NCBI GenBank assembly: GCA_030407005.1 | Contig: JAUDYN010000002.1 | Coordinates: forward strand, 3,782,001 to 3,846,000 | Origin: Desarmillaria ectypa | Taxonomy: Eukaryota; Basidiomycota; Agaricomycetes; Agaricales; Physalacriaceae | Length of the DNA: 64,000 nt | Direction: 5' to 3' | Notes under the pieces: model-generated | The model's input: the letters and a program-made list of their open reading frames with translations, nothing else | What the model was told of the DNA's origin: nothing | Database searches by the model: none | Position numbers and translations under genes: made by a program | Shown here: piece after piece, positions 10,618-22,944 of the stretch | How positions within the stretch are numbered: position 1 is the first letter of the stretch | Layout of the letters: each line of letters opens with the position of its first letter

Positions 10618-11632
10618 ATGGATCATCCCATGGACTGCTCGCCATCGCCTTCCACGTCGACCTCCTCTTCCTCATCGTCGAGCTCATCAATACATCCAGC
10701 CAGCCTCGTCGACTCCTCCACACATTCTCCGGCTCTCTTGGAGCTCGTTGACCTCAAAATATCTCGGCCAGTCATAGGTATGTCTCCTTTCATCTTTTCT
10801 CGGCAGCCACTCTTACACTTTTACTTCCAGATTACCTCGTTGACTGCGTTGCTGAAACAGTAGACTTTGCTATGGGTCGCCCATCACCATCATTCACTCG
10901 TGGTCGCCCCACATCACGCCGCCAGGAACTAGCCAAGTTCACTTCGTTTGCTACCACAGTATTAAGCCGTGCCGAAGTCACAATGCCGGTTGTTCTGGCA
11001 TCGCTTGTCTATATTGACAGAGCCAAGCCTCATCTTCATATTGCTCTTGAGGAGTGGGCCCTCGAGAGAGTTTTCTTGGGTGCATTGATTATCGCGTCCA
11101 AGGTACGTCACAAGTTCTCCTTTTCTGTTCGTTTGCTAAATTTTCATTGTAGTATCTTAATGATTCGACTCTAAAGAACGTTCACTGGGCCATCTGCACA
11201 GGGGTATTTGGGAAACGCGACATTGGTCGGATAGAACGAGAATTCCTCGATGTTCTTGACTTCGAGCTGAGCATTACCGAAGCGGAATTGTTGAGTCACC
11301 ATGCGGGCCTTTCTGCGGCCGTCTCTCCATCACCATCTCCTTCATCGCGCCACTCCATCAAACAAGTCTCTCCCCGCTCGCCTCACAAGCGTCACCATCA
11401 GCGATCCTCAGTTCCTGCACTGGAACCTTCCAGTCCAGAATCATCCGACGGTTCTTCTTCGCCACAGACACCTTCAACTCTTAACGACTCTTCACCGGAG
11501 TCTTACCACCCGAAGAAATCCCAAGCTCCCCACAAATATGCCGGATTCTCTGATATCTTACGCTCTTTTCCCTTGCCTATACCACACCGTCACCAATCAC
11601 ACCCACGCTGTCCTATGCGAGTCAATGCATAG
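10618..11632 (+). CDS. PCL-type cyclin (Pho85-partner, G1/S class)
   Basis: Cyclin of the Pcl1/Pcl2 group, which activates a Pho85-like kinase in G1, polarity or morphogenesis. Exons 10618-10777, 10831-11102 and 11153-11632 join in phase to 303 residues. The start is MDHPMDCSPSPS, followed by a poly-serine tract (about residues 13-25). The cyclin box lies at about residues 75-175, with VTMPVVLASLVYIDRAKPH, ERVFLGALIIASKYLNDST and GVFGKRDIGRIEREFLDVLDF. The second splice joins ASK to YLND exactly as in the family. The C-terminal ~120 residues are Ser/Pro-rich, low complexity and probably phosphorylated. A TATA box sits ~45 bp upstream. The family is firm; which Pcl function it serves cannot be read from the sequence. 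Confidence 0.92.
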
Positions 11633-13798
11633 CCCTGCCGATTCTTCTATTGCTATTTTCTCAAAAATCTTGCAACATTGCTTTACACATGTACAGCTCC
11701 GCTTTCACACTGCATTGTCATGATCCATTTTGATTCTTCTTAACATCTTTATTTATCGCAACCATCATGCTCCACTTATATCTGCACGTACATATCATAT
11801 ATCATCTAAGTAATCGTCACCGTAGGGTGTACGTGTACTCATTACAACAATGCACGTTTCCGAAGACAATTGAAATTATTCGGAATATTTTGGAACGTTC
11901 CTGATGTAAATTAGTGCCGATGAGTCAATGTTCAACCCGTAACCTTTCCCTCATGACCTGGGTGTGATGATCATCTATGAGTCGATTGAACCCGACGAGC
12001 CGTTGAACACCGGCGCTTGCAAGCATTCAGTGGAGTATGCGTATCAAATTCGTCTGTAGTCATCACCGCCCGGTACAGGAGAATGACGGTCATCACGCAT
12101 GACTCATCGCGTGCCATTTCTTCTGTCCATTCTGTCGTGTTTTTTTTTGGTGTAAGTCCGACATCCAGCGACTAAGCTCAAGTTAGAAAGAATCTGGGAA
12201 CCTAGAACCGACACTCGCAATGTAATCTCGGAGGGTGTTCGGACGTATGATCCCACTTCATCCGTTCGGACTAAGGGAAGGGTATTCCAGAAATTGAATT
12301 CTCCGGTATATCTCTGCGGCCGTGGTGACATACATACTACATGCAGCAGGGTACTTTGAATGATCTACTTTGTAGTCGCTACGAAGAAATCGGACTCAGT
12401 TAAACGAATAGAATTGTCGCTAGCGCGCTTGTTTAATTAGCCAAGTGTACACTGCCACTTTGAGCATAAATGATAATGATCTTGACGCCGGCGACAGCAC
12501 AGCACGCATTGCGGCTTGGGAGTTCCTCTGACTCGTGTCACCCTGGAGGCTGCGGCAAAGTTCCAAGCGGTTGGGTTGCATGCCACTGTGCGCTCCGCAC
12601 GCCATGAGAGCCCAATACTGACATCTATGTCAGATCCGTATCACATGTGGACGGGAGGAACAGGGCATGGAATAAGGATAGAATCAGGTGGTCTGCCTCA
12701 GTGTTTTTACAAGCCTCTAGCGGAGCAACCGTGTGTCTCCGTACGCGGCTAGCACGGATATCGGAGCTTCATGTTCTCCCGTCTGCTTGACTTGTTTTCT
12801 CAAGGACGATTCTCGGTAGATGTGGATGGGATGTTCCACATGAGATTCCGTGAACCTCGTCGTGGAGTACACGGCAATGACGGAGTTGTGGATACAGCCA
12901 ATGGGAAAATTGCCGGGGGGAAAATCATTGGGTTTTCGTGCCTGACGGTACCTGAGCCACGCCCACGAGATATGGCTGTGCACCATTAGTTTCTTGTGCC
13001 TTGAACGAGTTTTATCGCGCTTGAACATACGCCGACGTTTTGCCTGCTGAATTTCATAGTTTTTAGGCCTTACAATTATGACTTTCAGGCTATTTGAAAT
13101 GGAATTACTCGGGCCCTAGCTTGTCTGTGCACGTCTTAGTTTGATTGATTTGTGCTGTTTCTGATGGAGTTTCTGGCTGTCTTCGCGTATCTTGGCTTCG
13201 AATGGGGGATCATTAAGATCATGATCGTACATCATCCCATCTCAAAGGCAGTACTCGAGCACAATGTTATTATCTTTGTTGATAGAGCATCTCGTTGCTC
13301 TCAGCATGCTTAAGCGACGCCTTGCTCAGGGTATTGCTGTTTCAGGCCAAGTCCGGGCATAGATTCGTCGCGATAGTCCTGTCGACCACTGGTCCCGCGA
13401 CGATAATGATGGATTTTGGGCGCGCGCTATGGACGTGTGTGGACACCGTAAACATTGCGGTACCCGCGTGGTTTTGCCACTCCGAAACGCTGTCCCAAAA
13501 AGGTCGTGACTTCCGGTCTGTTGTTACGCGCGTGAAACTAAAGGAGATATTTGTTGCATAGGAAAACACAAACGAGTTTGGTTTTTTATCTTGTGTGCTC
13601 GCAGCTGTAGAGGTTTAATATTGAAAATCACTGCCTTTTAGATCATCCCAGAAAGGAGCTGTTCGCAGCTGTGTATTAAAGATATAACTCACTGCGGTTT
13701 GCTTTGATATTTGTGGATGATCTTCGAAAACCGATGTATCACCGTATTGACATCGCCGAAACAGTCATAAACGTCTATAAACTCGCATCAAACTCTCT
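11633..13798. other. Intergenic, no gene seen
   Basis: About 2.2 kb between the cyclin gene and repeat B copy 2. Reading frames are short, overlap on both strands and match no family I know. The first ~200 bp probably hold the cyclin 3' UTR. Confidence 0.5.
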
Positions 13799-14727
13799 AT
13801 AAAACTGGCTTGTGACAAAGTTAAGAACGCTCTCTTCACTTGCGAAATATGTACATCACTGTCAAGCTGTATGCGAGTGGCTATGAAAGTGGCCTTGAAC
13901 ACGTTGTAACTTTTCTGTCCCTCTTTCGGTAAACGCTCTCTGCTGTTTTCGTTCTCAACAACCAGCTTCTCAGATCTCTGGGGCAATCATCTCCAGCTGT
14001 ATCACTGCGGGCCTTCCATATGAACGGAGAACTCATCGCATCGGTTTTGGTGTCAAGACCATGCTTATTCGGCAAACAGCATGTGCTCGTGCTCATACTA
14101 GGGTCGGCCGCACATTCAACGACGATAGCATTGTCTGTGTCGTTGTTGGAAACGACTATGAAATTACGACATCAATTTTCTTTGCTCTCGAAACCAAATG
14201 ATCTGATCTATTCTTGATGACTTCATCGATCATCACTCTCCTCTTGGTTTCATTATTTAATAATTAATCTTAAATGACCTGACTATGATTCCTGTCCTCT
14301 GACTTCCTTGCGCCAGCGTCAACAATTAGTTGAGCTGAGATTAGGAATCGGAAACGATTCGGCGTAGGATCATGATACACGATGTAACGGGTTCCTGTTT
14401 TGTTTTTTCTCCCTTTCTTTTCTTTGATGACTGGGATTATTCCATGCGATGGCGGGTTGACACCCAGTATCCAGGTTCGCGCTGTATTACGTCTCATTCT
14501 TTTTTTTTCGGCTGGATTCTGAACTTCTGAGACAGATGCATAGCGACCACCTAGGCTTACCTCGATTCTGTGTTCGGATCCCTGAGAGTCAGTGATCATG
14601 GCGACGAACTGGAAAATCGAAACAAGCAAGAGGAAGTCTCCAAGCTTCCAAAGCGTTCCTAGCTGGTCCCCTTACTCTCTTACCCTCGGGATATTTTTTT
14701 TATTACTCTCGTCTTCAATTATCGTTA
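13799..14727 (-). repeat. Dispersed repeat B, copy 2 (inverted)
   Basis: Reverse complement of 7060-7976 with scattered substitutions and small indels. It has a short insertion around 14427-14445 and a different poly-A/T tract length. It lacks the A arms, so B can exist without them. Its right end lies ~160 bp upstream of the transporter ATG at 14886, so it may contribute to or disturb that gene's promoter. Confidence 0.8.
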
Positions 14728-14885
14728 CATAAAAACATGTTTTCTTATCAGCATGGAGCTGGCGGGGAATCCTCGAGGCGTGACATTTATTCTGTGACCA
14801 TGTGATGGGTTACACATTCAGACACAGCTTGCTTCAGCCTCCTCAGTGTCAACAACTACGCTCTCGTTGTTCGACGTCGACCACG

Positions 14886-17506
14886 ATGGCGACGTCCTTT
14901 GCTGCGTTCGCCTCGCAAATAATCAATAGACCACAGAATGGCGAAACCAGTATGGCCTCCTCTCAGCCAATGTTCTTCTCATTCACCACCGACAGTGGAT
15001 CTCGTGCCGGATACGATCCCGACACTGACCTAAATGACCTCGACGATCCTCACCTGCGAGAGAGCCATCTACGGAGTGGTAATATGAGTGAAAACTTGCC
15101 GGAAATCGGGGATGAGGATGATGAAGACCCGTATCTTCGACTTGACGAGGAGGAGCAGTCAATATATTCGAGACATGACTCGAGACACCGTGATCCACAG
15201 TCACGACCACTCATTTCGCCGGATCACTTATCAGACCGGTCAGAGTCGCCCCAGGGTTGGCTGGCGCATCAGGCGTCTCCGTTGAGGGATCCTTCGCCTT
15301 CATCGTCTGACTCGACAGACTTGGAGCCACCACCAGAGTTTCTTGCTGCTACTTCCAAGAGTCGACCCCATCCACCATCGTCCATCCCTCCACCACCTCC
15401 CACAGGCAGGCAACCGGTCTCACTATCACTCACTGATTCACTATTACCCCGCGATGGTACGGTTCGACCTCTGGACGTCTTCTCACTGCCAGATCCCCGG
15501 CATATTTCTAGGGGACGGCGGAAGTTCAACGATTTCATATGGACAGCGCTGTGGTGTACAGGGATCTCTTTATGCTTGCTGTTCTCTATCATAATGCTGT
15601 TTACGACCTCCAAATCCGACAAATCTGGTGTGATACTACCATATACCACCCTTTTACACACTGTACCCCTCATCACTATCCTCACCTTTGTGAGCGCATT
15701 CGTGGCGTATACTCATGTACTCCTTTTGCGAATATTCGTACGGCCTGTGATGATCATAACGTCCGTGTTTATCCCCGCGACGTTGTTCATATCTGCAATT
15801 TGGGCATTTGTAGGAAGCTTTATGTGGGATGGGGACACTGAGCCAACATGGGGAGAAACCACAGGGTATGCGTACCACGCTTGATATCAAACTTCGACTG
15901 ACCTACGTTTTGCAGGCTCCGCTTGTTCTCTCTTCTTCCCTTGGCTTTGTCTATTCTTACAGCTCGAAGGCTTCTCAATCTTCCGAGAGATATACATTCC
16001 ACGTCGTCGACATTAACTTTGTCCACCCAGATCCTAATGGCCAATCCTTTCCTTCTCGCACTCTCCCCGACCATCCTCCTCGCCACCCTCCTCGCATCGA
16101 TACCGTTCGTCACGCTCATATTCCGTCTACTCTTAATAGGGTATTTCACACCCCCCTATGAAGGGAGCTCCTCTTGGGAGTGGCATGTTAGGGGATGGGC
16201 CAACTGGTCTATCACCGCAACTGTCGGCGTCTGGTTATGGACATGGGGTGTCGCGCGTGGGGTGTTGCGAATGACATGTGCAAGCGTTATCGGCGCGTGG
16301 TATTTTGCCAAGTAAGCTCAGTAGTTTGTCGCTATGAGACTGGCTGTCTAACTTTTTTTTTTAGTCCCGACGCCCTCCCGCCGCCCCCGATGTCAACACA
16401 CACGATTCATGCCGCTTTGACGCGTTCTACTGGACCTTCTCTAGGCACGGTTGCCCTTTCGGCCCTGATTCTAACAGTTGTCAGACTTCTGACCCTTTTG
16501 ACGCTCTTCTTTGAACGGTTGCCCTTGTATATGCCCGCCCGGGCGCTGTTCCTTGTTACTGGGATCCGAGTAGTCGTTGGCTTCTTGGAGGGTATCACCA
16601 CAGCATTGAGCAAGTACGCGCTGGTATATGTGGGCATCACCGGCGATCCATTCATGCCGAGTGCGCGCAGGGCAAGGGCCTTAACCAACAAAGCTGGAAA
16701 GCGTGGTTTTAGTGCCGAACGTACGTGAATGTCTTCGCGGTATATTTTCCCGACACTGATTGTGATGGGGAATAGCTCCATTGACATTGCTGACGGTGGC
16801 GCCATTAACCCTGACTTTTCCATTCGCCCTTTCAACGTATTTGTTTGTCGCTCATACCTTGAATGCTCCGGACCAGGCGTTGGGCGCTGCATTGTTAGCC
16901 GGTGGTGTTACTGCTCTCGTTGGACTCTTCTGTGTGGGACTGGTGAAAGACACGTAAGAGTTATTATACTTTACGGGGACATACCCTAATATCTTACCAG
17001 TGCGGACACGCTATACATGTGTTATTGCATTGACAAGGATCTTGGTGAAAGAAAGCGTGAAGAAGTTTTCCAAGCTGTCAGTACTTTCTCTATTTGATTG
17101 CACAATGCATTTCTCATGTATTTTTTTCTAGTTTGAGTATGGATACCCGTCGCAAGCGACACGCCGATCTTCCGCGCAAGCTGCCCCTTCACGACCGCAA
17201 AGTCATCCAACTGTGTCCAGACGTACCACTAATGATGTTTACCCTGAACTCTGGCAACAGCCGTCGCCTCCACCTCCACCGGTGTCGAGTCTTAGCCCAC
17301 CTCCACCACCGCCTGCTCAACAAAACATACCCGAACCTGCGGAAGAGGATGTGGACCCATTCCAGCAAAGTTATCTGCAAGATGATTCGCGACTTCTACC
17401 CCAGCCAGAGCCAAAGAACCAGGTAACACAGAATTCCAAGCATGACAGCGATAGTGAGGAAGAGGGCGATGGATCACAGTTTTTCCCTGGATCGGGATTT
17501 TTCTAG
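14886..17506 (+). CDS. Choline-transporter-like membrane protein (CTL/SLC44, Pns1 family)
   Basis: Multi-pass membrane protein of the CTL/Pns1 family. Exons 14886-15865, 15916-16311, 16365-16720, 16776-16953, 17001-17076 and 17132-17506 keep phase and give 786 residues. The first ~235 residues are a hydrophilic, acidic, Ser/Pro-rich cytosolic tail. About ten hydrophobic segments follow, then the family signature ALVYVGITGDPFMPSARRA and DTLYMCYCIDKDLG. The tail has two polyproline runs and an acidic end. I chose the ATG at 14886 (ccacgATGG, good context) over an in-frame ATG at 14802. Choline transport is established for animal CTL1; fungal Pns1 has no clear substrate, so transport of choline here is only inferred. 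Confidence 0.9.
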
Positions 17507-20500
17507 ATATCGACGATTTATGATTAGATTTGATCGTTCATGCTATTTTCTCTGGTCGTTTTCACGTGTAAGCCATAGTACAATCTCATGACCCTGTAGC
17601 TACAGTACATATAACAGATGTCTTGTTTAAGTTTCCTTCGTTTATCTTGGGCCACATCATTCTCCGAGCCTCTGCTTTTGGATTTTACTCTAAATGGTAA
17701 TCACCTCCCAGCTCGTTTTTCCAGCTTTTGGACTGCTAATGTATATTTGGCTGTAGTATCCGTATCTTTCGTACCAGGATCTGCATGAAAGCTTACACGT
17801 CTGCCCGATAATCATCCCGCGAGGGGACCGCACGATTGTCTTCCAGGATACCTCCACCTACCGCCCGTGGCCGTTGAACCAGTTCATAGTGGCTACTTCT
17901 TCAATAAGAGAATCGGACATGTACGTCTGCCGACAAGTACAATTCACATCCGTTATGTCCGTTTATTATGATGGCCGTACCCTTCCAATGGCCCACCATT
18001 CATAAAAGTGTGCATCTCACCCGAGAAGCTCGCAATCGAAGCACCATAGAAGCACAGTTCGGGGAGCCCGCAAGGACATCATTGGACGCTTCCACGCTCT
18101 TGCTGGATTGGAAGTCATTGGAAGACTTGGTAAGTAAGCTCAGTCAGCTAATGTCGGGTTTCGCGAATTATTCATTTATGGCCCGACAAAAAGCCTTTCG
18201 GCCCATTTAGTAATAATAGCATGATGAGTAATAGTAGCAATGCGAATGAAACAGAGGCTGAGAAATCCTTCGGCGTCATAGCAATCAGACCTCGGCTCGA
18301 CTTGAAAATAAGCCGAGGACCAGAGCGTTCCTTCCGCGTCGTAGCAACTTTCCTTCCTTTGCGGATTTCCTAGTCTTTTGAGCAATACTTGGCATCCTCC
18401 GATAATGATGGCTGCGCTGCATATCCTTATGAAGGCCTCGCTGATCCAGCCTGCATATCTAGACTGATCATAATCTTTGCTTGTAATTAACGGAGATATC
18501 AATACAACACCATGTTTCACAAAGTGCGCAAGGTTTTGACACCGCTTTATAAGTAGTTTACTTTTCTTAGTGAAAGGAAGAAGCAGCATGAATTGGATGC
18601 AAGCTTATTGTATAAAAACATATACTGCGGTTGAACCCTTGCCAAAAGTCACTCGTAATTGAATTACACCAATACTTGAACATCTTAAGAGTCAATTTTT
18701 ATATATAGGGCAGATCGAGGCCTTCAACGATCACTTTTACGTTGGAGAGCCTAAATTTAACTCCTTTGGCGTGTCAAGCATTAACAAATACAGGTTCACG
18801 CAAAACAGTACGCGTATTTAGTGTCGCTTTCTTCGTTGAGCATGAATAGCCTTCGACTGACAGCTTGACACGTGCCCTCCGTGCTCTTCCCCGCCTCCAT
18901 CCTGCATTTGTCGTCCTTACTGCTTCATCCTACAGCCACCTCGCGACGACCAGCAATCATGGGGCTGGTGCTGAAACTGCTACGCCGCTGGCGCATAATT
19001 AGGATCAGCTATTCGCGTCTCAATGCAGACTTGTTACTGTGGTGGGAGATCCCGACTGTCTTTAAAGTTGAGCCGCCTTTAATTTGTGCGTCTCCCTTTT
19101 ATTTAACTACATGGGTCACCTTAATTTTACTTCTGGGCTAGTATCCAGCTAACCGAGGCCGAAGGTTCTCCAAGTCAGGCATTTATGTCGACCGAACTCG
19201 CATATATAACTGTTTCTTGCATACCATGATCCTCTATATAGGAGCTATCGTTTCTGTCGCGCGAGCAGGAAATCACGGAACGTACCGGTCTCCTACTGAG
19301 AGAATTTGATGCATTTTTCAATATTGTGGGTCATTACAATCGATCAAGCCGCATATATGCAGGATGTTTACTTCCCTGCAGCCTGGCCCGCGTAACGGTA
19401 TACTCAACATTGCCCCAGCAACACTCTCGAAAAATGATCCACCTTCATCTTACTCTGACCTGCATATTTTTGGCGAAGGATGAAGATCTTGGCGAAGGGA
19501 TGCTTGTCGCATTCTTCAAGATTCTTAGCCTACTTGCTGCTTCGGCGAGGTATTCTCGTTTGCTTCAGCAGGGTCCGGTAATGACTAGACGATCCCTTTT
19601 GACGGCGCGTTTGGATTCATGATGATTGTCATGATGCAGAACATGGTGAGGGACAGGCGTGTATGGCTACGCACCTTGCAGCCCCGTGCTATGTTCGACA
19701 ACACGATCAGGAACCTGGGTTACTGACTTCCATGCTACCGCAACCCTGCAATCAAACCGCATTTCAGTAATTATCGGTAACTTGATAGCGTCTTGTTGAT
19801 TGATCTAATTTATTAAGTTTACATTATACACGGTATGCGCTCTTTCACCACTCAACATAGTCCAACCTAAAGTCTGTACGGCTATAGCTCATAGTCGCAT
19901 TGTGATTCAGAGATATGATATGTTTATGTGCCACTACGGCTGGAAGCTGTCGTCTCTATGAGTTCCATGCAAGACAACATGCAACATGATCTCAAGTACG
20001 GTATTCAACTCTCATCGTAGCCTGTAGTGGTTACATCGGAAAAGTTCCTTCAAAGCTTCCAACACCCTCGAGGAATGCGGAAATAGCCTATCCTCCGACA
20101 TCATACCAAATATCTGCCGCGCAATTCGGACGAGCCACACCACCACCACCTTCATTTTCCCAGCTATCCATAGAAGTGCCGTAATCTCCCACCGGTCACT
20201 CATCGTGTGCTCTTTGGTACCCGAGAAGCACGCATAGAATATGTTGTTCCATGTCAACTTGGCACGGAACATGCCTCCACCCTAGACTTGGACTCGATTA
20301 TGGACCCTGCCGTGAGCATCGGTAACCAAAAGGGTGCTCACTTTCAAAGTCCAAGTTGGACGCCGGGAATCAAGCTCCTGCGTATTTCTGGCTTCTTTTT
20401 CCATATCATACTGATCATTGCGTAGGGTCTAGGGCATGTAATTACTAGAAGCCCGATGGTACCACCGTTCTTCTGGGCCCAACAGGTTCATTCAATGTCG

Positions 20501-20929
20501 TTTGCGGACTCAATGTAAACATGAACGCATTCTGTATCTCTTCCAATCATGAGGGTCGGCAACCCAAAGGACCCTGGCTTCGAAGTTTGGACCTTGCAGT
20601 TATCGGACTTGCTTGCGTCAGATGATTTGCCTGACTTGTCGGTGCGCGCCTACCACTGTACTTCTGGCGCCCAATCCCCCTCTTTTGGAGGGGTAAGAAA
20701 GCCCACTCGGGTTCCATTTAGTAGGCTGAATGAGACCCTGCGGTACTCCCGCCGCTGCTAGGAGAAGAGCAAGCATCCGTGATATACACATTCACTATAT
20801 AATTCATGTGATTAGGAAGGGGATTTCACACACTGTGAAGGTTTCGAGGCACGCACACAGCGCTCTTCTGGGATGTACGACGGTACCGAGCGACACGAAA
20901 CATAAAACACTCGACGTCGCTTGACGTAG
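17507..20929. other. Gene-poor interval with unassigned open frames
   Basis: Contains the transporter 3' UTR and no protein I can identify. Two neighbouring stop-free stretches look the most protein-like: 17755-17992 (frame with ...YQDLHESLHVCPIIIPRGDR...) and 17968-18210 (...LTREARNRSTIEAQFGEPAR...). They overlap in different frames and I cannot connect them with a convincing splice. A frame at 18872-19141 (LLWWEIPTVFKVEPP) and one at 19326-19622 are also unassigned. A small hairpin (CCTCGGCT/AAGCCGAGG) lies at 18291-18320. Confidence 0.4.
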
Positions 20930-21280
20930 TTAATTATCAGCACGTCGCTGCTAATCACAAAGTTTTATCTCGATACCATTGCCCGAATCGGACAACAACA
21001 TCTTTATCTTACCTCGAACTACCGCCCCATCCCGACTCGCAGCTACCCCGCACTTACGAGACCCTGGTTCGTCTTGAATGCCCGTGACCATGAGACTCCT
21101 GCTCGCCCGCGGAAACCTCCGATAGTAGTGAATGCATTTGTTTCACTCATCGGGTGTCCGTTTTATTTAGACAAAAAGGTACGATCCGCAGGAACAGGCA
21201 GCTCCGTGTCTCCGGAAGGGCCTCAGTCTTGGCCCGGATCTCTCCTCCTCATTGAACTAAATGGTTACGGATCCACTAAT
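20930..21280 (+). pseudogene. Sequence X, copy 1 (fragment within the inverted segmental duplication)
   Basis: Aligns by eye with the reverse complement of 28745-29250. Shared blocks are GTTAATTATCA..CGTCGCTG, TTTATCTCGATA, GAATCGGAC, CTTACCTC and CCCGACTCGCA. At the end comes a coding-like stretch, YLDKKVRSAGTGSSVSPEG (frame 21074-21283), matching YFMNKRVRFAGVGHSVSPGG in copy 2 in the same frame. Most of the middle of copy 2 is missing here, so this copy looks truncated. The protein family is unknown to me. Confidence 0.5.
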
Positions 21281-22262
21281 TGAGTGACGACTCTGCTGGG
21301 TCTCGGGCCTCCGATAGCTGCGTATTCCCTGTTCTTGGAAGCGACGCCACTGACTGGATTCGTAGAGCGTGCGGTCTTCCAAAGTGAGATGGCTGGGAGG
21401 CTTCACACACAGTTCGGTTTCGTGTTGATTTGCGGTATCGAGTAAGGCACTCGGCAGATATACACAGATGCATGCAATGAGGTACGTACGTAGCAGCAAC
21501 GTGGACGAGACGGTTGAATGAAGATTTCGCTATTCTAGGCTGAAGGCGGAGTTGAAAGACATGTTCGGACCTCTCAGTTTGAGGCGGGAATAATATATCA
21601 AGTGGGGGAGATATTATGAGAAATGAATGGCGATTAGTGTTAGTTATTGGCTTGATACATACTTACAAGCTGGTTTGAGAATGATGGCCACCAAGTTTGT
21701 GTATAAACATGGGTGCAATTCTCTTGGTCTAGGGAACATGTTGTTGAGGAAAAAACTGCCAAGATGCAATGACGGGCCGATCAATGAACTTTTTTTTAAA
21801 ACGCTAGAAACCTCGCTGGTGAGAACTTTGTTGCCATTCCACGGATACAAGTCGACGGGCCGACGAGATGATGACAATTCATACACATGTCATCAAAAAT
21901 TCTTGTATCGCACGATAATACGCTTGAGTACTTTTTTAATTATTACTACCACGTACATGCGCGTAGAGTGACGCAGTTTATGAGGGGGAGTCTAATTTGG
22001 GAATGTGGATCGGATGACGACGCGGGGAAGACATGCTTAGACATCACACCAGCAGATAATGTTCAAAAAGTCTTGGCGTATGGATACAAAATATAACGCT
22101 GTGCATGAAGAGGAAGACGAAAAGAAAGAAAGAAAAAAAAAAAGGTATCCAAAAAGTTGCGAAAATATAAACGATACAGTGGATGGGATGGGTGTACAGA
22201 CGATGGTGTGTGTTGGGGGTATGATGGATGCAAAGAAGGAAAGAAAGAAAAGAGAGGGAAAC

Positions 22263-22898
22263 TCAACGACTGAGAACCCTCCTCATCCTCCGCCTCGCTC
22301 TGAACACCCCAAAGCTGACGGTGAGCGATATCGACTGCCAATGCTTCTTCATTGCCTCTGCGCATGTTGGAGAGGGACGCTGCTCCTGCTCCTGCTCCTG
22401 CTCCTGTTTCTCCTCTTCTTCCTCCACCTCTGGGTAGTAAGACTCTTCCACTGTAGAGTCCAGAGACGCGCGGCGCTTCTCGCGACACTTGCGTGGGCGA
22501 AAGGCCTTCTTCATGACGCTGCGATCATCGAGCGGGGGGGACTCGGGATAGTAGGGCGTCGTGGGACGTGTGAGGGACGAGGAGCGCCTGAGCTTGAGCA
22601 CGTGGGGGTTGTTGGTGAAGGGGTCGTAGTAATCACCACCTTGGTCGTCGTTGTCGTCGTCGTCGGGAATGGCAGACTGGTAGGTGTAGCCTGTTTCCCA
22701 GTGTGGCCGTGAATTTCGACGGTCGAGAGGTGAGTTCGAGGACAGACTGGACGAAGGTGATGATGAAAGGACGGGAAAGTGTCTGTAGTCTGGATCGTGC
22801 ATGTTACCCTTGTGGTCGATGTAGACTCTGGGTTGGTAGTTGTGTGTAGTCGAGTAGTAAGAAGGATCAAGTAGGCGAGAGGCCTCTGACGGGTACAT
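22263..22898 (-). CDS. Orphan protein Y (acidic/basic, low-complexity)
   Basis: Single-exon frame of 211 residues. I do not recognise a named domain. Features are the N-terminal segment SEASRLLDPSYY, the block IDHKGNMHDPDYRHFPVL, an acidic Asp run (about residues 77-85) and a Glu/Gln tract encoded by a tandem hexamer. The basic terminus is SISLTVSFGVFRARRRMRRV. The same N-terminal, HDPDYR and VSFGVFRARRRMR blocks recur in a decayed copy at 27515-28098, which shows these parts were coding in the ancestor. A CCAAT and TATA-like pair lies ~40 bp upstream. The C-terminal helix-like VFRARRRMR could bind nucleic acid or membrane; that is a guess. Confidence 0.65.
   Translation of the reverse strand: MYPSEASRLLDPSYYSTTHNYQPRVYIDHKGNMHDPDYRHFPVLSSSPSSSLSSNSPLDRRNSRPHWETGYTYQSAIPDDDDNDDQGGDYYDPFTNNPHVLKLRRSSSLTRPTTPYYPESPPLDDRSVMKKAFRPRKCREKRRASLDSTVEESYYPEVEEEEEKQEQEQEQEQRPSPTCAEAMKKHWQSISLTVSFGVFRARRRMRRVLSR
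22380..22406. repeat. Tandem hexamer (TGCTCC) in gene Y
   Basis: Four perfect copies of TGCTCC (22381-22404), read on the minus strand as alternating Glu-Gln. It is likely length-variable between strains by slippage. Confidence 0.8.
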
Positions 22899-22934
22899 GT
22901 TTTTTGGGGGGGAGTAACATCAAAGGAACCGGTT

Positions 22935-22944
22935 CTTATATTGG
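22935..22944 (-). promoter_or_regulatory. CCAAT/TATA-like promoter of gene Y
   Basis: On the minus strand the order is CCAATATAAG, a CCAAT box merged with TATAAG, 37-46 bp upstream of the start codon at 22898. Motif and position only. Confidence 0.4.
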
